Part shown: positions 50,204 to 60,774 of the stretch, one piece after another
Position numbering within the stretch: position 1 is the first letter of the stretch
How the letters are laid out: the number at the start of each line of letters is the position of its first letter
From: an uncultured Selenomonadales bacterium
Lineage (GTDB): Bacteria; Bacillota; Negativicutes; Selenomonadales; Selenomonadaceae
Assembly: GCA_900314765.1 (NCBI GenBank)
Contig: OMWN01000009.1
Span: 1 to 61,087, forward strand
Direction: 5' to 3'
DNA: 61,087 nucleotides
The notes under the pieces: model-generated
What the model was told of the DNA's origin: nothing
Databases searched by the model: none
Seen by the model: the letters and a program-made list of their open reading frames with translations, nothing else
Program-made: the position numbers and the translations under genes

Positions 50204-50894
50204 GCAAGAATATTTCCTCATGCAGGTCAATGACGCTGTCTTCCCGATTGGCGCCTACGCCCATTCGTATGGGCTTGAGACGTACGTCGCGCGCGGCATC
50301 GTGCACGACACAGCGTCGGCGCGCGAATGGATAGACGCGTACATGCGCGAAAGCTTCCTATATAATGGTATGATGGCGGCGCGGGCGGCGTTCATGGCAG
50401 CGGCGAGCGGTGACACAGCGCGCGCACTCAGCATCGAGAAAGCGATGCGCGCGATGAGGACGGCGCGCGAGACACGCGAGGCATGCTACAAGCTCGGACA
50501 AAGGCTCGTGAAAAATGTCCTCTCCATGATGGACGATGTGCCAGAGCTTTTCAGCAGCTACGTCGAGGCCGCGCGGCCTATTGGCTACTCTCAGCCCGTC
50601 ATATACGGCGTGATTTGCGCATCGTACGGCATTGGGCTCGAGCGTGCGATGCGGTTTTATGCGTATGCGAAGCTTTCGTCGCTCGTCACGACATGCGTGA
50701 AGCTCATACCGCTGAGCCAGCGCGACGGGCAGATTATTCTTCGGCACGAGCTCGCCACATGGGAGAGCGTCGTCACCGAGGCGGCGCAGGAGAGCGACGA
50801 CGATGGCGACATGGCATTCGGATTTTCGACGCCGGGGCTTGATATTCGCTCCATGCAGCATGAGACACTTTATTCACGGCTTTATATGTCGTAG
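50190..50894 (+). CDS. ureF: Urease accessory protein UreF
   Basis: About 234 residues from ATG 50190 (another ATG at 50184). All-helical: VNDAVFPIGAYAHSYGLETYV at the start, PELFSSYVEAARPIGYSQPVIYGVICASYGI in the middle, LSSLVTTCVKLIPLSQRDGQ near the end. It joins UreG and UreD to carry nickel and CO2 to UreC. An upstream open frame inside ureE's His-tail codons is a shadow. R1 copy 9 separates it from ureG. Confidence 0.93.
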   Translation: MTQSEQEYFLMQVNDAVFPIGAYAHSYGLETYVARGIVHDTASAREWIDAYMRESFLYNGMMAARAAFMAAASGDTARALSIEKAMRAMRTARETREACYKLGQRLVKNVLSMMDDVPELFSSYVEAARPIGYSQPVIYGVICASYGIGLERAMRFYAYAKLSSLVTTCVKLIPLSQRDGQIILRHELATWESVVTEAAQESDDDGDMAFGFSTPGLDIRSMQHETLYSRLYMS

Positions 50895-50905
50895 AATTAT
50901 CAAGA

Positions 50906-51132
50906 CCCTCTCCGGCCCCTGCGGGGCCACCTCCCCCAGAGTGGGAGGCAACGCGAAAGCAGTGATTCAAGGTATGGCAGAGGTTGAATACATTTACTTT
51001 ATGTTGTCACACTTTCATTATTCAATTACTCAGCTAGAGTAAATAATCTCAGAATTTGTGACGCTAGCCTCCCCAATGGGGGGCAAACATGCCAGTGGCA
51101 TGTTTGCGCGAGCGAATGCGAGGCGGAGAGGG
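50906..51132 (+). repeat. R1 element copy 9 (forward, long tip), between ureF and ureG
   Basis: 227 bp starting 11 nt after the ureF stop. It carries the GCAAACATGCC/GGCATGTTTGC hairpin. The urease operon must be transcribed through it or restart behind it. Nothing else is seen in 50895-51240 except the ureG ribosome site (GAGGGTG). Confidence 0.85.
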
Positions 51133-51240
51133 TTGGCGCTTATGCCATTTGCAGCTGAGGGCGATATGCTTGGAACAAATTTAATAGAAACATGAAATTG
51201 CATTAATCTCATTAAATGATGATTTTCAGAGGGTGAAAAA

Positions 51241-51849
51241 ATGAGCTATGTAAAAATCGGCGTCGCGGGGCCTGTCGGCTCGGGCAAGACGGCGCTCATA
51301 GAGGCGCTCACGCGCAGGCTTCACGATGAGTACAGCATATCGGTCGTCACGAACGACATCTACACGAAAGAAGACGCGGAGTTTCTCGTCAAAAATTCCG
51401 TCATGGAGCGTGACCGCATTGTCGGCATTGAGACGGGCGGCTGTCCGCACACGGCCATTCGCGAGGACGCGTCGATGAATCTCGAGGCGATAGACGAGCT
51501 CGTCGCGAAATTCCCAGACACAGAGATCGTATTCATCGAAAGCGGCGGCGATAATCTTTCGGCGACGTTCAGCCCAGAGCTCGCTGACGCGACGATTTTC
51601 GTCATAGACGTGTCGGAGGGCGACAAGATACCGCGCAAGGGCGGCCCGGGCATCACGCGCTCTGACCTGCTTGTCATAAACAAAATCGACCTCGCTCCGT
51701 ATGTTGGCGCGAGCCTCGCCGTGATGGAGCGCGACTCGAAGAAAATGAGAGGAGAGAGGCCATTTATTTTCACGAATATCCGTGAGGGCAAAGGTGTGGA
51801 TGATATCATAACATGGATAAAGCATAATGTGCTGCTCGAGGACGCATGA
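51241..51849 (+). CDS. ureG: Urease accessory GTPase UreG
   Basis: A 202-residue SIMIBI GTPase. P-loop [18 protein letters not shown], the metal motif [17 protein letters not shown] (Cys-Pro-His), [15 protein letters not shown], and [13 protein letters not shown] for guanine. It uses GTP to deliver nickel to apo-urease with UreE/F/D. The N-terminus lacks the His-rich extension found in some relatives. ureD follows 32 nt later. Confidence 0.96.
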   Translation: MSYVKIGVAGPVGSGKTALIEALTRRLHDEYSISVVTNDIYTKEDAEFLVKNSVMERDRIVGIETGGCPHTAIREDASMNLEAIDELVAKFPDTEIVFIESGGDNLSATFSPELADATIFVIDVSEGDKIPRKGGPGITRSDLLVINKIDLAPYVGASLAVMERDSKKMRGERPFIFTNIREGKGVDDIITWIKHNVLLEDA

Positions 51850-51881
51850 GTGGAAATGAAACGAAAATGGAATGAGACAAA

Positions 51882-52691
51882 ATGGCAGATGAGAGCGTAA
51901 GCGCATACGGCAAAAAATCTATACTGCGCCTCTCCGTCTCACGCGCAGGCATCGAGGATGCGTACTTCACATCGCCGCTCAAGGTCATGAAGCCGTTTCG
52001 CGAGCATGGACTGACGCGCGTGATGATCATCAGTGTGTCGGCGGGCATCATGGCGGGCGACACGCAGGAGTACGACATCAGTGCCCTCGACAATGCGCGC
52101 GCCGAAATATCGTCGCAGTCGTTTGAGAAACTGCACGATATGGCGGGCGGCTCGGCATCGCAGCACTCGCGCGTCACGGTGGGGCGAGGCGCGGAGCTCA
52201 TGTATCGGCCGCTGCCTGTCATACCGTTCGCGGGCTCAGCGTTCGACAGCACGATGGATATTCAGCTTGCCGATGACACGAGCAAGCTCATTTATGCGGA
52301 GATACTCTCGTGCGGGCGAGCCGCGCGCGGCGAGGACTTCATGTATCGGCGATATTTTTCCGACGTGAGCATATCACGCGCGGGCGAGCTCATTTACCTC
52401 GACCGTGTGCGGTATACGCCGGAGACATTCGCGATGAGCGGCCTCTGCATGTACGAGGAATATACGCACCTCGGTACGTTCGTGCTTGCAGGCTATGGAG
52501 AAAATGGTGCGGGCGAGGAACTCGCCGCCGAGGCGCGTGAAGCAATCGGAGAAATGAAAATAGACGGCGGCGCGAGCGTCCTTTTCTCGGGCGACGTCGT
52601 CGTGAAAGCGCTCGCGCACGGCAGCGAACCACTCATGCGGCTAGAGGAAAAACTGAAAAATCTCGTCGAGTCAAAAGGCGTGAGGGCATAA
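51882..52691 (+). CDS. ureD: Urease accessory protein UreD/UreH
   Basis: A 269-residue beta-rich scaffold of the urease activation complex. Conserved pieces: ARAEISSQSFEKLHDM, ELMYRPLPVIPFAGSAFDSTMDI, LIYAEILSCGRAARGEDFMY, RYFSDVSISR. The sequence is diverged from proteobacterial UreD, but the pattern and its place at the end of the operon are clear. A strong terminator follows at once. Confidence 0.9.
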   Translation: MADESVSAYGKKSILRLSVSRAGIEDAYFTSPLKVMKPFREHGLTRVMIISVSAGIMAGDTQEYDISALDNARAEISSQSFEKLHDMAGGSASQHSRVTVGRGAELMYRPLPVIPFAGSAFDSTMDIQLADDTSKLIYAEILSCGRAARGEDFMYRRYFSDVSISRAGELIYLDRVRYTPETFAMSGLCMYEEYTHLGTFVLAGYGENGAGEELAAEAREAIGEMKIDGGASVLFSGDVVVKALAHGSEPLMRLEEKLKNLVESKGVRA

Positions 52692-52730
52692 AAAATAGCC
52701 ATGACGAATTTTCGTCATGGCTCTTTTTTG
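52692..52730 (+). terminator. Intrinsic terminator of the urease operon
   Basis: 12-bp perfect stem AGCCATGACGAA/TTCGTCATGGCT with CTTTTTTG tail. Confidence 0.85.
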
Positions 52731-52822
52731 TGTGTGGATGTGTGCAGGGCGACATAAAACGTAAAAGATATGCCTTCGTAATTTTACATTGTTGTTATTA
52801 TGCAACATCATCGCAGAGCCGA

Positions 52823-53133
52823 CCCCCTCCGCCCCCTGCGGGGGCACCTCCCCCAAAGTGGGAGGCAACGCGAAAGCGACGCTTTACGATATAATTGAAA
52901 GTAAACAGCGATCCTTCAATTTGAAGGCGGGCAAGTAGCACCTTTATTGAAGGATACAGTAAATATTTAATGAAAATCATTCACTTTAAGGCAAAGCAGA
53001 CTGCATGATTTCAATTACAAATTAATCGTTTTGAGGTATGTAAATAATTCTAGCATCTGTAACGCCAGCCTCCCCAATGGGGGGTAAACATGCCAGTGGC
53101 ATGTTTACGCGAGCGAATGCGAGGCGGAGAGGG
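52823..53133 (+). repeat. R1 element copy 10 (forward, long tip, largest)
   Basis: 311 bp. The first bases read CCCCCTCCGCC (one change). About 60 bp of extra sequence (around AAGTAGCACCTTTATTGAAGG) is inserted in the middle, and the right tip has the ATGCC/GGCAT hairpin. With copy 9 it brackets ureG-ureD. The remainder of 52731-53162 is spacer. Confidence 0.8.
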
Positions 53134-53162
53134 TTGGCGCATTTCACAACCTCACGCTTTTC

Positions 53163-55565
53163 TTATCCTTTATGCCGCTTTACGAGTCTTCGTATTTCCG
53201 TCACGAGTTCGTCGGGATTGATGGGCTTTGAGAGGTGGCCGTTCATGCCGGACTCGACGGATTTTTTGACGTCGCTTTCGTAGGCGTCGGCGGAGAGCGC
53301 GAGTATCGGTATTGTCTTTGCGTCGAGGTGGCTTGACGCGCGAATGTTTCTCGTCGCGGTGAAGCCGTCCATGATGGGCATCCGTAGGTCCATGAGTATG
53401 ACGTCGTACGTGCCCGCAGGCGAGTCAGTGAATCGTTTCACGCCCTCGGCGCCGTTTTTCTCTGTGTCGACTTTCGCGCCGCACCACTCTAGCACCGTCG
53501 TCGCAATCTCGGCGTTCATGCTGTTGTCCTCGCACATGAGTATGTGGAGCCCGATGAGCGCATCTTCCGTCGTGACGGTTTTTTGCTTTTTCGATTTGTC
53601 CGTCGTCTCGCTCGCGAGCTCGAAGTCGAGCGTCACGGTGAATGTCGTGCCCTTGCCGAGCTTGCTTTCGACGGCAATGTGGCCGTCCATCATCTCGACC
53701 GTCTTCTTGACTATGGGGAGGCCGAGGCCCGAGCCGCCGATGTGGCGAGTCTTTTCATTGCGCTCCTGCGCGAATGGCTCAAAAAGCCGCTCACGCGCGA
53801 ATTCCTCCGACATGCCGATGCCGTTGTCGCGCACAGTGATTTCTTCTGTAATACTGTTACTGTTTACATTATTTATTGGCGGTACACGCCTGATGATGAA
53901 ATCGATTCTGCCGTTCTCGGGCGTGTACTTCGTCGCGTTCGACAGCAGATTGACGAAAATCTGCCGCACGCGCACAGGGTCCATCATCACCATGATGCCG
54001 CCGTTGTCGCCTGCGTCGAAATGAAGGCTGATTTTCTTTTCGCCGACCATCGGCTCTATCGAGTTCACGATGTCGCCCATGAATTTCGTGAGGTTCGTCG
54101 GCTCGGGCTTTATTGTGACTTCGCCCGACTCGAGGCGCTGTAGGTCGAGCGTGTCATTGACGAGCAGCAGCATCGTCTCGCCGGCGCGCTTTATTTTCTC
54201 GAGGTAGCCCTCGAGCTTTTCCGTGTCGTGCATGGCGCGGCGGGCGAGATTGTCATAGCCGAGTATTGCGTTGAGCGGCGTCCTGAGGTCGTGGCTCACG
54301 TTGCCGAAAAACGCCATCTTGTTTTTGTTCGCAAGCTGCGCCGCCTTGAGTGCCGCCTGTATCATCTCGACATTTTCCTTGCGCCGGCGCGCCATTCGCG
54401 TGACATCGCGCCGCATGAATATGATTTTCGTCCTGTATTTGTCGAGATAGCGGAACGTCATGAGCTGATTTCGCTTCAGCATTTCAAAGGTCACCGTGAC
54501 GACGGGTGTGTATTGGAGCCTCTTTATTATGGAATGAGTGGAAAGCTTCTCGCGGACGTTGTCGCGTTCCTCGGGCGTCCCTATGCCGGCGCAGATAGCG
54601 TCTATTTTCTCCTTAAGAGTATTTGTAACATATGATAAATATATATCGGCGTCTTTTTTCATCGAATAGTAGGAAATGGTCTGGCTTTCGACGTCGATGG
54701 CGCCAATCGTCTCGAAGTCGTGCGTCGTGATCGCCGCGAGCACACGCTCCTCGAGGTATTTGTTCGTGTAGTCCTCAGCGTAAAATATCGCCTCGACGTC
54801 CGGCGTGATGGGATTTCTGAGGAGCCTCACGGATATGCGCGACCAGAAAATCGATTTGTCGCGCCCATGGCAGCGCCTTACCCACGAAAGCGTGTCCTGC
54901 CCCTTGTCGGATTTTTCGATGAGATTTTCGCGCGTGAGCTCGTGGCGTAGCTCCTCTGCATCGTCATCATCCACGAGGCAATCCGCAATATATTTGAGGC
55001 AATCGTCAGCCGTCTCGCAGTACGCGAGCTCCTCGACGTAGATATGACGCTCTTCGCAGAGGTTGCGCGTGAGATTGAGGTGCATGGCGTATATCGTCGA
55101 GAGATTGGCGCGCAGCAGCATTTTCACGCCGCGCCTGTACGAGTCCTCAGCGGAGCGGCGCGCCGTGATGTCCGTGAACACGCAGTAGATGAGGAACGTC
55201 CCGTCGTCCTGCTTTTCGCTGAGGCCGCGGATGTGTGTCCATTTGATTTTTTTCGACTCGCGGCCCTCGAGCCTGAGCTCGCAGTCGGCCTCGGCGTGAT
55301 CTGCCGCGACGAGCTTTTTCACGAGCTCCCACGCGATGTGTACGTCCGCGCCGTTTACTGCGTCCATGATGACGTCGGTGCTCGCGTCCATGATTGTGTC
55401 GCGGTCTGCTTCCACGAGCTTTGACATGTAGTCATTCGCCCACAGGATGCTCATGCTCGGCGCGTCATATCGATATATGGCGAGACCCGCGCGGACGGCG
55501 TCGATGCCGTGCGCGACGATTTCCCTATATGATGGGGCTTGCTTTTCCTTTTCCTCGGGTGTCAC
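53163..55565 (-). CDS. Hybrid sensor histidine kinase with receiver domain
   Basis: 800 residues, no membrane helices. A PAS-like sensor (about 20-150, GLAIYRYDAPSMSILWANDY), a second PAS-like region (about 270-400), HisKA with the phospho-accepting His (FFGNVSHDLRTPLNAILGY), HATPase_c (GNDGG-type pocket around DNGIGMSEEF and IGGSGLGLPIVKK), and a C-terminal receiver with ILMCEDNSMNAEI, phospho-acceptor D in DVILMDLRMPIMDG and K in GHLSKPIN. It is cytosolic, so it senses an internal signal. No DNA-binding partner is adjacent. The start is GTG 55565 with GAGGCG upstream. Confidence 0.88.
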   Translation of the reverse strand: MTPEEKEKQAPSYREIVAHGIDAVRAGLAIYRYDAPSMSILWANDYMSKLVEADRDTIMDASTDVIMDAVNGADVHIAWELVKKLVAADHAEADCELRLEGRESKKIKWTHIRGLSEKQDDGTFLIYCVFTDITARRSAEDSYRRGVKMLLRANLSTIYAMHLNLTRNLCEERHIYVEELAYCETADDCLKYIADCLVDDDDAEELRHELTRENLIEKSDKGQDTLSWVRRCHGRDKSIFWSRISVRLLRNPITPDVEAIFYAEDYTNKYLEERVLAAITTHDFETIGAIDVESQTISYYSMKKDADIYLSYVTNTLKEKIDAICAGIGTPEERDNVREKLSTHSIIKRLQYTPVVTVTFEMLKRNQLMTFRYLDKYRTKIIFMRRDVTRMARRRKENVEMIQAALKAAQLANKNKMAFFGNVSHDLRTPLNAILGYDNLARRAMHDTEKLEGYLEKIKRAGETMLLLVNDTLDLQRLESGEVTIKPEPTNLTKFMGDIVNSIEPMVGEKKISLHFDAGDNGGIMVMMDPVRVRQIFVNLLSNATKYTPENGRIDFIIRRVPPINNVNSNSITEEITVRDNGIGMSEEFARERLFEPFAQERNEKTRHIGGSGLGLPIVKKTVEMMDGHIAVESKLGKGTTFTVTLDFELASETTDKSKKQKTVTTEDALIGLHILMCEDNSMNAEIATTVLEWCGAKVDTEKNGAEGVKRFTDSPAGTYDVILMDLRMPIMDGFTATRNIRASSHLDAKTIPILALSADAYESDVKKSVESGMNGHLSKPINPDELVTEIRRLVKRHKG

Positions 55566-55835
55566 TTTCGTATCGCCTCAATCCTTGAAAACGGTGGTTA
55601 AAGATGATTTTTTCACGTTAATCGTATTCTCCCTAACTTTCATTAATCGCATTATATCATATGAATAGGAAAGATGTTAATTAATTTTGATAAATTTTTG
55701 TGACGCATGTAATATATTATTTAACGGCGGAGTGGCGTGGCGACTAAGAAAAGTTCACAAAATTTTCTTTTCTCATCATTCGTTTTTGTGGTATAATCCT
55801 TATTTGTGTGAAAAATTAATGAATGGGTGGTTTTA

Positions 55836-57752
55836 ATGGAAAGCAACAATGAATTCAAGCCGTACATCGCGGCCGACAAATCGCTGCCGGAGATGACGGT
55901 GTTCTCCGTCGTGCTCGGCGCGATACTGGCCATCGTGTTCGGCGGAGCGAACGCGTACCTTGGCCTCCGCGTCGGCATGACGGTGTCGGCGTCTATCCCG
56001 GCCGCGGTCATATCGATGGGCATCATTCGCATGATACTCAATCGTGACTCCATACTCGAGAACAACATGGTGCAGACGATTGGCTCGGCGGGTGAGTCTG
56101 TCGCGGCGGGCGCCATCTTCACGCTGCCTGCTCTTTTCATGTGGGCGGACGAGGGCGCGGCCGTGACGCCGTCCATCATAACGATTGCCATCATTGCCTT
56201 CATCGCGGGTTCGCTCGGCGTGTTCTTCATGATACCGCTGAGGAGCGCGCTCATCGTGAAGGAGCACGGCATCCTGCCGTATCCCGAGGGCACGGCGTGC
56301 GCTGAGGTGTAGCTCGCGGGCGAGAAGGGCGGCACGTCGGCCAGCACTGTGTTCAAAGGTCTCGGCATCGCGGCGCTTTACAAATTCGTCGCCGACGGCA
56401 TGAAGATATTCCCGAGCGAAGTCGACTACTCGCTCACGAGCTACAAGGGCGCGGGCATCGGCATGGACGTCCTGCCGGCGCTGCTCGGCGTCGGCTACAT
56501 CTGCGGCGCGAGGGTGTCGAGCTACCTCTTCGCGGGCGGCATCACGGGCTGGTTCGTGCTCATGCCGCTCATCTGCATGTTCGGCGGCACAACTACATTC
56601 TTCCCCGCGAAGGTGCCCGTCTCCGAGCTCGGCACATGGGGACTCTGGTCGAACTACATAAAATACATCGGCGCGGGCGCTGTCGCGGCGGGCGGCATCA
56701 TGAGCCTCATAAAGTCCACGCCGCTCATCCTGCGCACGTTCCGCGACGCCATGCGCGACTACGGCAAAACCGCCGCGGGCACGAGCCGCCTCGACAAAGA
56801 TTTGAACTTCAAGCTTGTCGGCATTTCCATCATCGTATGCGCCGTGCTGCTCTGGGTGATTCCGTCCATACCTGTTTCGCTATTGGGTGCTGTTATTATT
56901 GTTGTATTTGGATTTTTCTTTGCGACGGTCTCGTCGAGAATGGTTGGCATCGTCGGCAGCTCGAACAACCCTGTCTCGGGCATGTGCATCGCGACGCTCC
57001 TCATAGCGACCGCGACACTCAAGGCGACGGGCAACATCGGCACGACAGGCATGGTCGCGGCTATCTCCATCGGCACGATTGTCTGCATCATCGCGGCCAT
57101 CGCGGGCGACACGTCGCAGGACCTAAAGACCGGCTACATCGTCGGCGCGACGCCGTATCGCCAGCAGATTGGTGAAATCATCGGCGTCGTGTTCTCGGCG
57201 GCGGCCATCGGCGCTATACTCTACCTCCTCAATGCCGCGTGGGGCTACGGCTCGCCTGAGCTCCCAGCGCCGCAGGCATCGCTCATGAAAATGGTCGTCG
57301 AGGGCGTCATGAATGGCAACTTGCCGTGGACGCTCGTGTTCGTCGGCGTCGCCATCGCCATTGTCATCGAGATACTCGGCATCCCCGTCCTGCCGTTCGC
57401 CGTCGGCCTCTACCTGCCGATACACCTGAGCACGCCGATGATTGTCGGCGGCCTCATCCGCTATTACTTCGAGAACAGAAACAGCGTCGGCGAGACAGAG
57501 ACAGACAAAAAGGAAATGACAAATCGCGGCATCCTCTACGCCTCGGGTCTTATCGCGGGCGAGGGGCTCATCGGCATATTGCTTGCTGTATTCGCTATCA
57601 TACACGTTACTGATACGAAATCACTTGGCGACATCATCAACGTCTCTGCCTCGTTCAACATCGGTCAGATTGGTGCGCTCGTCGTGTTCGCGCTCCTCGC
57701 CATGACGATCGTCCAGACGATGAAGGGCGGACACAAAAAAGGTAACGACTGA
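55836..57752 (+). pseudogene. OPT-family oligopeptide transporter with an in-frame amber codon
   Basis: 638 codons from ATG 55836 (GGGTGG upstream), about 15 hydrophobic helices (VFGGANAYLGLRVGMTVSAS, GTACAEV). The frame is intact except for TAG at 56310-56312 (codon 159), exactly where relatives have a leucine in the segment GTACAEV-L-LAGEKGG. TTG to TAG is one base. Downstream text (VFKGLGIAALYKFVADG to the end) is undamaged, which points to a recent mutation, a sequencing error or suppression. OPT carriers import peptides or metal chelates. The stop overlaps the next gene (TGATG), implying a transcriptional unit with the PqqD-like protein. Confidence 0.85.
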
Positions 57753-58093
57753 TGAAGCGCGACAATCTCCTCGACTACGTGCCGAGACACAACAGCCTCC
57801 ACACGTACACGAAAAATGAAAAGGGGAACGTGGAGCTCCGTGTCGAGAACAGAGGCTTTTTCAACGGCGTCGCGCAGAAATTTTTCGGCACGCCGCGCTA
57901 CTCGAGCATCGAGCTCGTCGGCCTCGGCTCATTCGTCTGGGAAACGATTGACGGCAAGCGGACGGTCTACGACATCGGCCAGCTCGTGAAAGAAAAATAC
58001 GGCGACGAGGCCGAGCTGCTGTACGAGCGCCTTGCCGAGTACATCAAAACCCTCCACAAGCTCGGCTACATCGTCTACGAAAACAAAAAATAA
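57752..58093 (+). CDS. PqqD-family small protein
   Basis: 113 residues ending in a PqqD-like peptide-chaperone fold (GLGSFVWETIDGKRTVYDIGQLVKEKYGDEAELLYERLAEYIKTLHKLGYI). In PQQ and other RiPP pathways PqqD presents a precursor peptide to a radical-SAM enzyme. None is present here. Coupled (one-base overlap) to the OPT transporter, it may serve that transporter instead. Role unknown. Confidence 0.75.
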   Translation: MKRDNLLDYVPRHNSLHTYTKNEKGNVELRVENRGFFNGVAQKFFGTPRYSSIELVGLGSFVWETIDGKRTVYDIGQLVKEKYGDEAELLYERLAEYIKTLHKLGYIVYENKK

Positions 58094-58099
58094 TCAAAC

Positions 58100-58137
58100 A
58101 GAAATCCGACTGCGCATGAGCGTGGTCGGATTTTTTG
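58100..58137 (+). terminator. Intrinsic terminator of the OPT-PqqD unit
   Basis: AAATCCGAC.GCGC/GCG.GGTCGGATTTTTTG. Same core (TCCGAC/GTCGGA) as the terminators at 18701 and 19521. Confidence 0.75.
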
Positions 58138-58177
58138 TGTGCGGTTATTTCAGTGTTATGTGTTGCAGAAATTCAAA

Positions 58178-58403
58178 CCCTCTCCGCCTCGCATTCGCTC
58201 GCGCAAACATGCCACTGGCATGTTTGCCCCCCCATTGGGGAGGCTGGCGCCACAGATGCTGTGATTATTTATTCACAGCTAAAATTTTCATTAAGGAAGA
58301 CGTAAAGTGAATGCCTATCGTTCAATCTTCATCATATCATAAAGCACTGCTTTCGTGTTGCCTCCCACTATGGGGGAGGTGGCCCCGCAGGGGCCGGAGA
58401 GGG
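58178..58403 (-). repeat. R1 element copy 11 (reverse, long tip)
   Basis: 226 bp. Left end CCCTCTCCGCCTCGCATTCG followed by the GCAAACATGCC/GGCATGTTTGC hairpin, right end GGCCCCGCAGGGGCCGGAGA. The rest of 58404-58618 is AT-rich DNA before the receptor gene. Confidence 0.85.
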
Positions 58404-58618
58404 TTTGTTTCTCATTAGTGATTAGAGAGTGATATTGGCGATTTCACGAAAAGAGAAGTCACTCGATAAAATTAATTCATATTTATTATTGCATAAATAA
58501 TTCATTTTATGTAGAATAGCGTTAGATGACAAAGATAAATAAATAATTTATAAATGAAATGATATGAGTGTGCAATAAGCTGAAAATCTATATGAGAACT
58601 CTATAGGGAGGGAATTTT

Positions 58619-60628
58619 ATGTTCTAAAGTATTCGGACAAAGTTTTTGTCAGTGCTTTTGCCGCTCTTTGTTGTGTGCTTCATCGTGCTGACGGAGCTCA
58701 GCTATTATCTGTCGAACGCTGAGCTCGTGGAGAGCGCGGACAATCAGGCAAAGGCCATCAGCGGGCAAGCCGGTATGGCCATCGAAAAGGAGCTGGAGGG
58801 AAAGTCCATTCGCCTCGAGGAACTCGCGGACAATCCCGTCATTCATCAGGGCACGAACAAGCAGGCCATCATGGCCGCACTCGGCGCGGTGAAATCGCGC
58901 ACGACGGGGTTTGACATGGTGGCGTACGCCGACACTAGAGGCTATGCGTTTGATGAGAAGGGCACGGACATGGATCGCGGCTCGCGTGACTATTTCAAGG
59001 CGGTCATGTCGACAGGAAAGCCGTACATGACTGGGCCGTCCATTTCGGGGACGACGGGCAAGCTCATCACGGTCATGGCGTACCCAGTCAAGGACGCCGC
59101 GGGCAAGGTGACGGGCTGCGTCTACGGCACGATCAGCCTCGCGGAAATCTCCGACCTCGTTGGCGAATTCAAATACATGAAGACGGGCTACGTCTATGTC
59201 GTGGATGAGGGCGGCATCACGATTGGCTACAAGCAGCTCCCCGAGGCGGTGGGCAAGCTCGACCTCACGAAATCGAATGAGGAACAGCCGCTCGACCAGA
59301 GGTTGCTCGATGGATTTAGGCAGGCGCTCGACACGAACAACGTCGTCTCGACATATTACAAAACGCGCAAGGGCAAGGAGTCTAAGGCGGTATTCGCGCC
59401 GATACAGCTCACGGGTCGCCGCTGGGTCGCGATCGCTGCCGCGCCGCAGTCGGAAATTGAGGAGGCATCGAGTCACGTCCTCAAGGCGATGGTCGGCGTC
59501 TCTATTGTCACAATAATCATTGCTGTAATCATAATTGTAATCGTTGCGAATAATCTCACACGTCCGATAATGGCGCTGCTCGATGATTGCAATGTCATCA
59601 ACAGCGGCGATCTCCGAAAGGACAAGGTGGCTGTCGAGTCGTCGGACGAGATTGGCCAGCTCGCGGTTGGATTTAACAACATGTGGCAGACGATGCGCGC
59701 GCTGCTGATGTCGATACGCGAAAAGGCGGAGCATGTCGCGTCGGCGAGCGAGGAGCTGACGGCCGCGGCTCATCAGTCGGCAGAGGCGGCAAACCAAGTG
59801 GCGGGCTCAATCACGCAGATTGCGGACGGCGTCACGGAGCAGTCGCATGAGGCCGACAAAGCGAACAACGTCGCGCTCGGCATTGCGGAGAAATCGACGG
59901 ACATTGCCGACAAGGCGAAGGGCATGGCAGGCATCAGCGAGTCCGCCGTCAGCAAGGTCAGCGACGGCAGGTCGTCCATCAGCGAAGTCGTGAGCCACAT
60001 GGGCACGATCAGCGACACGGCGAAGACGATTGAGACGTCCATCAACCAGCTTGCAAAAGGCTCAAGCGAGATACAGTCCATCGTCGATTTGATTTCAAAT
60101 ATCGCGGGGCAGACAAACCTCCTCGCGCTCAACGCTGCCATCGAGGCGGCGCGTGCCGGCGAAGCGGGCAGGGGATTTGCCGTCGTCGCTGAGGAAGACA
60201 GGAAGCTCGCCGAGGAGTCGAACCAGTCGACGAAGAAGATTGCCGACCTCGTCGCGCGGAATCAGGTTGACATGGACAAGGCCGTCACGGCGGCGCACGA
60301 TGGCATGGAGAGCGTCGAGAACGGCATGGTCGCTGTCAAGAAGGCCGACGAGGTATTCGATGCGATCTCGGGCTCCATCGATTCGCTTACGAACGGCGTC
60401 CACAGCGTGGCGGACAACATAAAAGAAATGGCAGACGCAAGCGACACGATGCGCTCGTCGATGGACAGCATAAAGACCGTCTCCACGCACAACTCCGACG
60501 AAGCGCAGACCGTCTCCGCCGCAACAGAGGAGCAGTCCGCATCCATGCAGGAAATCGCATCCGCATCTAGAAGCCTTGCAAACCTCGCAACAGATTTGCA
60601 GGGCGCAGTCGAGAAATTCAAGCTGTAA
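58619..60628 (+). CDS. Methyl-accepting chemotaxis protein with an ochre codon at position 3
   Basis: The natural start is ATG 58619 (AGGGAGGGA upstream). The third codon is TAA, where relatives have a charged residue (Phe-Lys-Ser-Ile-Arg), so AAA to TAA is likely. A TTG at 58646 could restart, giving 660 residues. Then: a membrane helix (about 10-30), a dCache-type sensor (about 40-285; [20 protein letters not shown]), a second helix, HAMP ([15 protein letters not shown]), and a signalling hairpin with [20 protein letters not shown]. Slight change at the tip: [11 protein letters not shown] where AxEVRKLAEES is usual. It would sense a small molecule outside the cell. Whether it is made is uncertain. 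Confidence 0.8.
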
Positions 60629-60682
60629 CGAAAACGATGTGATAAATAATAGAATATAGTGTGATGGCTTTATTGTCACAAT

Positions 60683-60726
60683 AAAAATGCCGTGCGGCAG
60701 GAAAATTCCTTCGCACGGCATTTTTG
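60683..60726 (+). terminator. Intrinsic terminator of the chemotaxis receptor gene
   Basis: AAAAATGCCGTGCG and CGCACGGCATTTTT pair around an inner AGGAAAATTCCT stem. Symmetric A/T runs make it bidirectional. Confidence 0.85.
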
Positions 60727-60758
60727 CGTTATGGGAAATTGTTTGTTCATCGTGAATT

Positions 60759-60774
60759 GTCACTAGCTAGTGAC
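60759..60774. other. Perfect 16-bp palindrome near the left edge of the transposon
   Basis: GTCACTAGCTAGTGAC lies about 125 bp upstream of the transposase start. It may mark the outer end of the insertion sequence or a binding site. Confidence 0.35.
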
